Assembly (NCBI GenBank): GCA_002433235.1
Contig: DJHS01000100.1
Coordinates: 1 to 7,856, forward strand
Direction of reading: 5' to 3'
DNA length: 7,856 bases
DNA from: UBA6614 sp002433235
Lineage (GTDB): Bacteria > Verrucomicrobiota > Verrucomicrobiia > Limisphaerales > UBA1100
Under the pieces are notes generated by a model. That model was not told where the DNA came from. It worked only from the letters and a program-made list of their open reading frames with translations, and did not search any database. Position numbers and translations under genes: made by a program. Of the stretch, positions 1 to 6,700 are shown in pieces (the stretch's first letter is position 1; each line of letters begins with the position of its first letter).

Positions 1-73
1 TTGGCGCCAACAAAACGGCCGCGAAAAAATCGAGCGCGGTGTGAAGTTCTACGGCAAGGCGGACGTGGATTAG
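1..73 (+). CDS. C-terminal end of an unidentified protein (partial, 5' end outside window)
   Basis: Reading from base 2 gives 23 sense codons and then a TAG at 71-73; the last residues are ERGVKFYGKADVD. About 17 of the 23 third positions are G or C, which fits the coding style of the other genes here, while the other two plus frames look less coding-like (one stops at 42-44). The fragment is too short to recognise a family, so no function is offered. It converges on the minus-strand gene at 70-357 and their stop codons overlap. The main alternative is that this is an open stretch by chance. Confidence 0.5.
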   Translation, partial: WRQQNGREKIERGVKFYGKADVD

Positions 74-357
74 TCTTCTTTTATTTCGTCGTCCATTAGC
101 TTGAAAGCCGGTGCGGTGGAAAAACTCACCAAGCCGCACGAAACCACCAAGTAATCTGTCCGTGACATGGTGTGAAAACGCCGAATCATGATCCAAACTG
201 AAACCACCAAGTGCAGCCCTACCCCAGCGAGGCAAATCCGAAACACCATTCCACCATCAAGGAGTAAAGACGTCAGGAGCAGCAAAACGAAATACGCTCC
301 GAACGCATTCATCACTGCCTCAAACGCAAGGCGCCTGCGTTGGCTGCGATTTGCCAT
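70..357 (-). CDS. Small hypothetical membrane protein (95 aa)
   Basis: I do not recognise this protein. It begins with a basic stretch (NRSQRRRL), followed by two strongly hydrophobic segments at about residues 16-34 and 37-58. The second is followed by another basic stretch (IRRF), and a weaker hydrophobic segment lies around residues 68-85. The tail is acidic (DDEIKED). This pattern fits a small inner-membrane protein with two or three passes. The start is the ATG at 357-355, with no clear Shine-Dalgarno sequence. It lies 35 bp downstream of the ROK gene on the same strand, so it may be the last gene of that transcript. Its GC content looks lower than its neighbours (about 47-55% in two 60-base lines counted by eye). 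A 13-bp direct repeat inside it encodes LVVS twice, 20 residues apart. It could be a spurious ORF, but the hydrophobicity pattern argues for a real gene. Confidence 0.55.
   Translation of the reverse strand: MANRSQRRRLAFEAVMNAFGAYFVLLLLTSLLLDGGMVFRICLAGVGLHLVVSVWIMIRRFHTMSRTDYLVVSCGLVSFSTAPAFKLMDDEIKED
140..212. repeat. 13-bp exact direct repeat, 60-bp period, inside the small membrane gene
   Basis: The sequence GAAACCACCAAGT occurs at 140-152 and again at 200-212. The offset is exactly 60 bp, so both copies are read in the same frame of the minus-strand gene and encode LVVS in two hydrophobic segments. A weaker related sequence (CTCACCAAG) lies at about 125-133. The repeat may be a remnant of an internal duplication or simply similar membrane-segment coding; nothing marks it as a regulatory site. 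Confidence 0.6.
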
Positions 358-392
358 GTAGAGACGATACGCTTAATTCCCTCCAGCCGCAA

Positions 393-1295
393 CTAAAGCA
401 ACAATGCGCCCACCGGCACGGCGTCTTCGCCGAGTTCGGCGAGTTTGATTTGGGGGCCGGTGCCGTAAATATCCATTAGAAAATCGGGCAGTTGTTGCTC
501 GATGCTTTTGCGGAGGGGAACGCCAATCAGGGAGAGACCGCCGCCGAGGGTGATGACTTGGGGATGGAACAGGTGCGTGACGTGCGACAGGGCAAAGGCG
601 AGTTCGTGGGAGGTGGTTTGGAGAATCTCCTGAGCCAATGGATCACCTTGGGCAAGGGCTTCGGTGAGATGCTTGGCTTCGCCGCCCGGAGTGTCGCCGC
701 ACAGGGTGGCTAGCAGGCTTTCGGGATGTGAGCCGAGGGCAGCGCGAATTGCCCGATCCACGGCCCAGCCGGAACAGCGGTCTTCGACGGTTGTGCCGTC
801 GGGATCAAGCCGCAAATGACCGACCTCGACCTCACCGGGTGTGTCGCCGTGATAGATTTTGTTATCGATCACCAAGCCACCACCGACGCCGCTTCCCATG
901 TTCATGTAAAAGGCGGGATTGAAGCCGCGCCCGGCACCTCGAAGGGCTTCGCCGAAGGCCGCGGTGTTGGCGTCGTTTTCGATGATGATCGGCAAGCCGG
1001 TGATTTCGTGCAGCCAATCGCGCAGGGGGAAACCGCTCCAGCCCTCGATCTGATGGGAGACGGCGACCGTGCCCGCGGCGATATCCACCGGACCGCCAAA
1101 GCCGACGCCGATGTGTTCGGGGTGATGCTCGGAAAGGATCGGTGGCAATTCTTCAGCAATGCGATCTCGAATGACCGGTCCGCCGCCATCGGGATCCACA
1201 CTGAACCGGCAGCGATCAATGATGCGGCCCCCGGCATCGCCCACCACGATCTGCTGCTTCGTGCCGCCAATCTCGATGCCGATTCGGGTGCTCAT
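393..1295 (-). CDS. ROK-family protein, probable sugar kinase (300 aa)
   Basis: This belongs to the ROK family (bacterial glucokinases, N-acetyl-sugar kinases and related regulators), which phosphorylate sugars in the cytoplasm with ATP. The N-terminal phosphate-binding loop IGIEIGGTK (residues 5-13) is intact. ENDAN (106-110) carries the expected catalytic Asp108. A glycine-rich GSGVGGGLV (134-142) and GH at 159-160 follow, and HPQVITLGGGLS lies near residues 244-255. There is no N-terminal helix-turn-helix, so an enzyme is more likely than a NagC-type repressor. The usual ROK zinc motif CxCGxxGCxE is missing; the equivalent place reads EDRCSGWAVD (171-180) with a single cysteine. The length is normal for the family. 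The ATG at 1295-1293 lies 2 bp after the toxin stop codon, with only a weak GGGAT upstream, which suggests translational coupling. The substrate cannot be read from the sequence, so no gene symbol is given. Confidence 0.9.
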   Translation of the reverse strand: MSTRIGIEIGGTKQQIVVGDAGGRIIDRCRFSVDPDGGGPVIRDRIAEELPPILSEHHPEHIGVGFGGPVDIAAGTVAVSHQIEGWSGFPLRDWLHEITGLPIIIENDANTAAFGEALRGAGRGFNPAFYMNMGSGVGGGLVIDNKIYHGDTPGEVEVGHLRLDPDGTTVEDRCSGWAVDRAIRAALGSHPESLLATLCGDTPGGEAKHLTEALAQGDPLAQEILQTTSHELAFALSHVTHLFHPQVITLGGGLSLIGVPLRKSIEQQLPDFLMDIYGTGPQIKLAELGEDAVPVGALLL

Positions 1296-1297
1296 CG

Positions 1298-1564
1298 TTA
1301 CAGATCCCGATACACGTCGCGTCGATGGCGAATGTGGGTAATGTCGATCATCTCCGCCTCGTCATCGATAGAATACACGATTCGATAATCGCCCACTCGA
1401 ACGCGCCATAGATTTTTGCGGCCGCGTAATTTCGTGGCGCCGCGAGGCCGGGGATTGCTTGCGAGTTTCTCGATTCGCGACAGCATTCGATCGGCAAGTT
1501 CAACCGGCAAATCCTCCAGCTCCTTGCGAGCGGGCCGCGCAAAGCTGATTTCAAATTCACCCAT
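1298..1564 (-). CDS. RelE/ParE-superfamily toxin of a type II toxin-antitoxin pair (88 aa)
   Basis: The protein fits the RelE/ParE toxin fold. The N-terminal segment EISFARPARKELEDLP is followed by an amphipathic helical region to about residue 36. Next come KLRGRKNLWRVRVGDYRIVYS (45-65) and the C-terminal strand IDITHIRHRRDVYRDL (73-88). The WRVRVGDYRIVY segment and the basic H-R-R-DVY end are hallmarks of this family; RelE members cleave mRNA in the ribosomal A site. The chosen start is the ATG at 1564-1562, which gives the usual 85-90 residue length and places AAGG just upstream. A longer in-frame ORF starts at 1675 but only adds a low-complexity tail that runs antisense-like through the antitoxin gene. 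It overlaps the antitoxin by 8 bp (ATGGGTGA). All expected basic residues seem present, so it is probably active. I cannot tell RelE (RNase) from ParE (gyrase) activity by eye. Confidence 0.88.
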   Translation of the reverse strand: MGEFEISFARPARKELEDLPVELADRMLSRIEKLASNPRPRGATKLRGRKNLWRVRVGDYRIVYSIDDEAEMIDITHIRHRRDVYRDL

Positions 1565-1745
1565 TGGCCTTGCGGCGGGCGTGGCGGCGTTTAACGGAAG
1601 CGAGGCTTTCACGCGGCTCCTTGGCGCGGTCCTCGGCCACGAGGCTGTCGTAGAAATCTTCCCATGCGCGGCCATGCCGGCGCAGGTCGATTACGGCGGC
1701 GGTTTTTTTGCCGCCCTCATCGATCATGTAAGAGATTCCCGTCAT
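1557..1745 (-). CDS. Phd/YefM-like or RelB-like antitoxin (62 aa)
   Basis: This is a small basic-to-mixed protein located immediately before and overlapping the RelE-type toxin, the classic antitoxin-first order. The segment YMIDEGGKKTAAVIDL (residues 6-21) followed by a helix-rich tail (AWEDFYDSLVAEDRAKEP, then SLASVKRRHARRK) resembles antitoxins of the Phd/YefM group. In that group a conserved 'VxDExGxKTAVVIxxxEY' segment precedes a toxin-wrapping C-terminus. Expected roles are neutralising the toxin and repressing its own promoter. The ATG at 1745 is used here; the ATG at 1727 (56 aa) is a good alternative because GGGAA lies 8 nt before it. It begins 26 bp after mqo on the same strand. The family assignment comes from pattern recall, not a search. 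Confidence 0.8.
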   Translation of the reverse strand: MTGISYMIDEGGKKTAAVIDLRRHGRAWEDFYDSLVAEDRAKEPRESLASVKRRHARRKANG

Positions 1746-1751
1746 GCAAAA

Positions 1752-1780
1752 AGTCTAGCCCAGGCGAGTCGCTAAATCAA
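1752..1780 (-). promoter_or_regulatory. Candidate sigma70-like promoter for the toxin-antitoxin genes
   Basis: On the minus strand, TTGATT (1780-1775) is separated by exactly 17 bp from TAGACT (1757-1752). Each box matches 4 of 6 consensus positions. The -35 box lies inside the last codons of mqo. The predicted transcription start would be near 1745, which is the A of the first antitoxin ATG. That would give a leaderless mRNA from that ATG, or an 18-nt leader with GGGAA before the ATG at 1727. This is suggestive only, since two 4/6 boxes are easy to find by chance. Confidence 0.35.
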
Positions 1781-3271
1781 CTCCAACGCTTTCTCCGCCT
1801 CCTCGCTCCATTCGGCTTGGCGGTCGGCCATGTTCACATCGATGAGGTTCTCGTTGTAGGAAGGGATCATGGCTTTCATGCGCGCATGGCCTTCGTCGGT
1901 TTTGAGGAAGTCGCTGAAGCAGTCCTGCACAATCTCCAAAATAATGTTGGTGGAAACGGATGCGCCGGGCGAGGCACCTAGGAGTGCGGCGAGGGTTTTG
2001 TCTTCGTCGGACAACACCTCGGTGCCGAAGTGTACGATGCCGGCATCGCCGTCTTCCTTTTTGATCGCCTGCACGCGGATGCCGGCGTCGATCAGCTCCC
2101 AATCCTCGGTACGGGCGTCGGGATAAAAATTGCGCAGCTCTTTCATGCGCGTGTTCATGCTTTGCAAACCCTGTTGAACGAGGTAGCCGACCAGCGGGAT
2201 ATTGTGCAGTCCCACCTTGATGAGCGAGGCTATGTTGTCCATGCGAATGGAGCCGGGTAGATCCCAGAAGCTACCGCCGCCGTGCAAAAACTTCGTGGTC
2301 CACGCGGCGTACGGGCCGAAGAGCAGGGATTTCTTGCCATCGATGATGCGCGTGTCCAAATGCGGCACGGCCATGGTCGGCGCGGCGCCGGGCGACATGC
2401 CGTACACCTTGGCGACGTGTTGCTCGACCACCTCCGGTTTGTCGCACCGGAGCCATTGGCCGCCGATGGGGAAGCCACCGAAGCCTTTGCTCTCGGCGAT
2501 GCCGGATTTTTGCAGCAACGGCAGACTGCCGCCGCCCGCGCCGATAAACACGAACTTCGCTGCATTGGAAAACTTGCGGCTGGTTTGCAGATCCTTCACC
2601 TCCACATCCCAGCCGGCCTTTGTGCGCGTAAGATCGGTCACGCGATGTTCGGTGGCATAACCGCAGCCGTCCTGTTTGCCGAGCCATTGCACAAGCAGGT
2701 CGGACAGCGTGCCAAAGTTGACGTCCGTGCCGCGATCCATCTTGGTGGCGGCGATGGGCGTATCATCGCGGCCGGCCAATAGCAGCGGTGCCCATTCGCG
2801 CATGGTGTCGTGATCCTCGGTGTACTCCATGCTGCTGAAAAAATGATGCGCACTCATGCCTTTGTGGCGTGAGCGGAGGAAGTCCACCTGTTCCTGCCCG
2901 TACACAAAGGCGATGTGCGGCACGGCATTCACGAATTGTTTCGGGTCCGCAATCATCCCGCTGCGCACCGCGTAGCCCCAAAAATATTTGGACTGCTCGA
3001 ATTGATCAAAAATCTCGATCGCCTTGGCCACATCCACTTCGCCGTCGTCGCCGCGGTTGGGCGTGTAGCTTAGTTCACAAATGCCCGCGTGGCCGGTGCC
3101 GGCATTGTTCCAGCCGTTGGAGCTCTCCTGCGCCAGCTCGGCGGTCACCTCATAGAGCTGAATCTTCAGGTTCGGCTGCAGGTTTTTGAGTACTGCACCG
3201 AGCGTGGCGCTCATGATGCCGCTGCCGATCAGGATGACATCCGGATCCTCAATATGTTGGCCACTACTCAT
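1772..3271 (-). CDS. mqo: Malate:quinone oxidoreductase (499 aa)
   Basis: This is an FAD-dependent, membrane-associated enzyme that oxidises L-malate to oxaloacetate and passes electrons directly to the quinone pool, replacing or supplementing NAD-dependent malate dehydrogenase in the TCA cycle. The FAD-binding Rossmann motif GSGIMSATL lies at residues 16-24. The family signature SSNGWNNAGTGHAG lies at 50-63, followed by ELSYTP. FIGAGGGSLPLLQKSGI, GFGGFPIGGQWLRC and, near the C-terminus, LLGASPGASVS are also typical. The chosen start (ATG 3271-3269) gives MSSGQHIEDPDVILIG and a length close to family members; an upstream in-frame ATG at 3325 would add 18 residues (MHRLLGLPAFFS...) that run into the divergent promoter region. 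No strong Shine-Dalgarno sequence precedes either start. It is the first gene of the minus-strand block and is divergent from the ankyrin lipoprotein. No frameshift or missing motif was noticed. Confidence 0.95.
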   Translation of the reverse strand: MSSGQHIEDPDVILIGSGIMSATLGAVLKNLQPNLKIQLYEVTAELAQESSNGWNNAGTGHAGICELSYTPNRGDDGEVDVAKAIEIFDQFEQSKYFWGYAVRSGMIADPKQFVNAVPHIAFVYGQEQVDFLRSRHKGMSAHHFFSSMEYTEDHDTMREWAPLLLAGRDDTPIAATKMDRGTDVNFGTLSDLLVQWLGKQDGCGYATEHRVTDLTRTKAGWDVEVKDLQTSRKFSNAAKFVFIGAGGGSLPLLQKSGIAESKGFGGFPIGGQWLRCDKPEVVEQHVAKVYGMSPGAAPTMAVPHLDTRIIDGKKSLLFGPYAAWTTKFLHGGGSFWDLPGSIRMDNIASLIKVGLHNIPLVGYLVQQGLQSMNTRMKELRNFYPDARTEDWELIDAGIRVQAIKKEDGDAGIVHFGTEVLSDEDKTLAALLGASPGASVSTNIILEIVQDCFSDFLKTDEGHARMKAMIPSYNENLIDVNMADRQAEWSEEAEKALELI

Positions 3272-3324
3272 GAAAGGGCCGACAACATGGGAAAAAAACG
3301 CGGGCAAGCCAAGCAAACGGTGCA

Positions 3325-3352
3325 TTGAAATGCCCGGGCGGCCCGCTACAAT
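3325..3352 (+). promoter_or_regulatory. Candidate sigma70-like promoter, near-leaderless start for the ankyrin lipoprotein operon
   Basis: TTGAAA (3325-3330) and TACAAT (3347-3352) each match the consensus at 5 of 6 positions, with a 16-bp spacer. A start about 7 nt downstream of the -10 box falls at about 3359, only 1-2 nt before the ATG at 3361, so the mRNA would be leaderless or nearly so. The spacer contains the palindrome GCCCGGGC (3332-3339). A 7-bp inverted repeat (GGCGGCC 3337-3343, GGCCGCC 3353-3359) encloses the -10 box and could be an operator. The 89-bp mqo/lipoprotein intergenic region holds no equally good promoter on the minus strand. Confidence 0.5.
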
Positions 3353-3360
3353 GGCCGCCG

Positions 3361-3756
3361 ATGTTCGCCCGTTTCACATGGATGCTGCCGGCCGTGTTAT
3401 TGCTGACCGGCTGTGCCTCCGTGTCCACGGCCGTCCAGTACGCCATCATCCGGCCGTTCATTAATGACCCGAAACCCCTGCATTTGGCCGCGCAGTTCGG
3501 TGATACCGCCGCCGTTCGGCAGTTGCTGACTGAAGGTGCCAAGGTGGACGCCACCGCCTACGGCCCCGCCTGGACGCCGCTGCACATGGCCACGCGTGAG
3601 GGACATCTAGACTCCGTGAAACTCCTGGTGGCCCATGGCGCGGATGTTAACCGGGCCGATCGCGCCGGCGATACACCTTTGAAGCTGGCCGAAGCACACC
3701 CGTCTGTTGCAGATTTTCTCCGCCAACACGGGGCCTTACCCCAAACCAATCCATAA
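3361..3756 (+). CDS. Ankyrin-repeat lipoprotein (131 aa)
   Basis: The N-terminus is a lipoprotein signal peptide: a basic residue at 4, a hydrophobic core (MLPAVLLL) and the lipobox LLTGC with the lipidated cysteine at residue 18. The protein should therefore be anchored to a membrane facing the periplasm. The mature part contains about three ankyrin repeats. The first is KPLHLAAQFGDTAAVRQLL and the second is TPLHMATREGHLDSVKLLVAHGADVN. The third is degenerate: DTPLKLAEAHPSVADFLRQHGA. Ankyrin repeats mediate protein-protein contact and no catalytic domain is present. The start is the ATG at 3361; an in-frame TTG at 3325 would place an odd tryptophan- and proline-containing stretch before the signal peptide and would lie inside the promoter. 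The stop codon is separated from the PSD1 gene by one base, so the two are probably co-translated and the product may act with that exported protein. Confidence 0.87.
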   Translation: MFARFTWMLPAVLLLTGCASVSTAVQYAIIRPFINDPKPLHLAAQFGDTAAVRQLLTEGAKVDATAYGPAWTPLHMATREGHLDSVKLLVAHGADVNRADRAGDTPLKLAEAHPSVADFLRQHGALPQTNP

Positions 3757-3757
3757 C

Positions 3758-6700
3758 ATGATCATGAACCGATTGTTGATAGCCCTCCTGCTCAGTTCCA
3801 TGCCGGCGTTGGCCGCGGAATTTGCGGCGGCGGACCTGGAATTCTTTGAGAAAAAAATTCGGCCCGTGCTGGCGGAGCATTGTTTCAAGTGCCACAGCGC
3901 GGACGCCAAAAAGCTGAAGGGCGGCCTGTTGCTCGACCACCGCGCCGGCGTGCTGAAAGGCGGCGATTCCGGGCCGTCCATCGTCAGCGGCAAACCGGAG
4001 GAGAGCCTGCTCATCGAGGCGATCGGTTACGACAACGTGGATCTCGAGATGCCGCCGCGCGGGCGGCTGAGCGACCAGCAGATCGCCGACCTCACCGAGT
4101 GGGTGAAACGCGGCGCGCCGTGGCCCAAGGAGGCCGCCAAAGGTCCCGGTAATAAGGATCATTTCAACCTCGCCGAACGCAAGGCCGATCACTGGGCGTG
4201 GCAACCGGTGAAAGCAACGCAACCGCCCAAGGTGAAACAGGCTGACTGGCCCGCTTCGCCAATTGACCAATTTATCCTCGCCAAGCTGGAAGCCGCCGGT
4301 CTCAAGCCCGCCGGTCCCGCCGACAAGCGCGCACTGATCCGCCGCGCGTACTTTGACCTGATCGGCCTGCCGCCCACACCGGAACAGGTACAGGTCTTCG
4401 TGGCCGACAATTCGCCCAAGGCCTTTGAGAAGGTGGTGGACGAACTGCTCGCCTCGCAGCACTTCGGTGAACGCTGGGGCCGCCATTGGCTGGACCTGAT
4501 GCGTTACGCGGAGACGTTCGGGCATGAATTCGATTTCATGAATCAGGAAGTGTGGCGCTATCGCGATTACGTCATCCGCGCCTTCAACGGCGATGTGCCG
4601 TATGACCGGTTCGTGAAGGAACACATCGCCGGCGATTTGCTCCAGCCGCGCTACGCCAAGGACGGCGGCTGGAACGAGAGTCGCCTCGCCACCGCGTGGT
4701 GGTGGCTCGGCCAGCATTGCCATTCGCCGGTGGACGTGCGCGCTTATCAGGCCGAGGTGATCGACAACCAAATCGACGTCATCGGCAAAGCCTTTCAGGG
4801 CATGACCATCGCCTGCGCCCGCTGTCACGATCACAAATTTGACGCCATCAGCACGGCCGATTACTACGCCCTCTACGGCCTGATCGAGAGCGGCAGTTTC
4901 TCGCACGGATCAGTGGATGGCCCGGAAGTGTTCGCCAAAACTCGATCGGAATTGGAAGGGAAGAAAGAGCAGATTCGTGCCGCGGTAGCCCGACAGTGGC
5001 GGCGTGAGATTTCAAAAGTTGACCAGTACTTGCTCGTTGCACACGAAGCATTGGCCACCAAAATGCCAATGGCAGACTTGGCCAAGCGGCAGGGCTTGGA
5101 TGCTGCTCTGCTGGACAAATGGGCTAAGTCGCTTCAGGCGGCTGGGGATGCGAAGCATCCGCTCCATGCATTTCAAAACCATGGACGATGGCAGACTGTG
5201 GTGAATCCAGACCCCGACGCGAAGGGAGCGCTGGTGCCTGAAGGATACCAGTTGGTTTCCGACGTGCGCCGTACCGAAGGCAAGGATTGGTTTGCCGATG
5301 GGGCATCGTTTGCCAACGCGTTTACTCGGCCCGGGGAATTTGTCGTGGAAAGCAATGGCCCTCGACCGCTCGAGGCGGGTTGGCTGCATAGTGGCAAGAC
5401 GGCGCGGAAGTTGCAGGGCACATTGCGCTCACCGACCTTCAAGATTACCGCCAACAACATCCACTTGTATGCCATGGGCAAGGATGTGCGTGTGAACGTG
5501 GTGATCGACAATTTCAAGATCATCCGAAATCCCATCTACGGAGGTGCGACAAAGACCATCAACAATGAGAAGCCGCATTGGTTCAGCTTTGGGCTGGCCA
5601 TGTGGAAGGGACATCATGCGTATGTTGAGTTCTGTGACTTGTCCAACAGCGACCCCGCGGGGCGCGGCTCAGGGCCGGACGGCTGGGCAGCGGTGCAACA
5701 GTTGTGGCAGTCCAACGGCGGGCCGCCACGTACCGGCGCTGAATCAATTCAGCCCTCGCACGCATTGACTGGAACGAAAGCCGCAACGCTCAAGCTTGCA
5801 GCGTTGCGTTATGAAGATCTACTCGACTCTATTATTCGTGCATGGTCGACGGGGAAGGAAATAACCCGCGCTCAAGCGAAGCTTATGGCTGGTCTGATCG
5901 AGTCCGGGTTGCTCCCCTTGGCCGCTGAACATAAACCCCTCATTGATGCATATGTTAAAACTGCCAATTCCATGGCGCGCCCCACGGTGGTGCCAGTTAT
6001 GCTGGAGGGAACCGCGCGCAACGAGCAGGTTTTTATTCGCGGCAGCCACAAAAATCTTGGTGGCACAATGTCACGCCGATATCTCACTGCCTTGGTGGGA
6101 GAGAAACCGCCAGCCACCACTGGTACGGGCAGGCGTGCCTTGGCTCATCATATCGCCGATGCCTCAAATCCACTCACAGCTCGCGTTTATGCAAACCGCA
6201 TTTGGCATCACCTGCTCGGGCGCGGCATCGTGCCCAGCACGGACAACTTCGGTGTGCTCGGCGAGGCTCCCACACACCCTGCCCTGCTTGATTGGCTCGC
6301 CAATTACCTTGTGCAAAAGGGCTGGTCCACTAAGGAAGTGATCCGCGCCATCATGCTTTCGCAAACCTATCGCATGAGCAGCCGCCCGGTGGATGCTGCT
6401 GCCGAAGAAAAGGATCCGGCCAACAATTTGCTTCATCGCATGCGTGTGCGGCGCTTACAGGGCGAAGCAATACGCGATTCGATCCTTTCGGTGAGCGGCC
6501 GACTGGACAAAAAAATGTTCGGGCCGCCAGTGGCCGTACATCTGACGTCGTTCATGGAAGGCCGCGGCCGTCCGCGGTCCGGTCCGCTGGACGGCGCGGG
6601 CCGCCGAACGGTGTATCAGGAAGTCCGTCGCAATTTTCTTTCGCCAATGATGTTGGCCTTCGACATGCCGCAGCCCTTGTCCACTTTTGGCCGGCGTACT

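Noticed and set aside
816..1388. Plus-strand ORF (190 codons) antisense to the ROK gene
   Set aside because: It runs opposite a well-supported ROK protein and has no recognisable motif; it is a shadow of the high-GC codon pattern.
1565..1675. N-terminal extension of the RelE-type toxin (start at 1675)
   Set aside because: The extra 37 residues are Ala-, Pro- and Arg-rich, lie wholly inside the antitoxin gene, and push the length far above the family norm; the ATG at 1564 is the natural start.
3292..3298. A7 run upstream of mqo (T7 on the minus strand)
   Set aside because: No stem precedes it on the minus strand, so it is not a terminator or attenuator.
3272..3325. 18-residue N-terminal extension of Mqo (start at 3325)
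   Set aside because: It is not needed for the FAD fold and overlaps the divergent promoter. It is mildly hydrophobic, but the ATG at 3271 gives a typical N-terminus; a membrane-targeting role is not fully excluded.
3647..4906. Long minus-strand ORF (419 codons) antisense to the 5' part of the PSD1 gene
   Set aside because: The plus strand encodes unmistakable PSCyt1 and DUF1549 motifs. The antisense translation shows no recognisable domain and is the kind of shadow expected in GC-rich DNA.
6560..6569. 10-bp palindrome GGCCGCGGCC in the PSD1 gene
   Set aside because: It is made only of G and C in a GC-rich coding stretch, has no spacing or context of a binding site, and is expected by composition.
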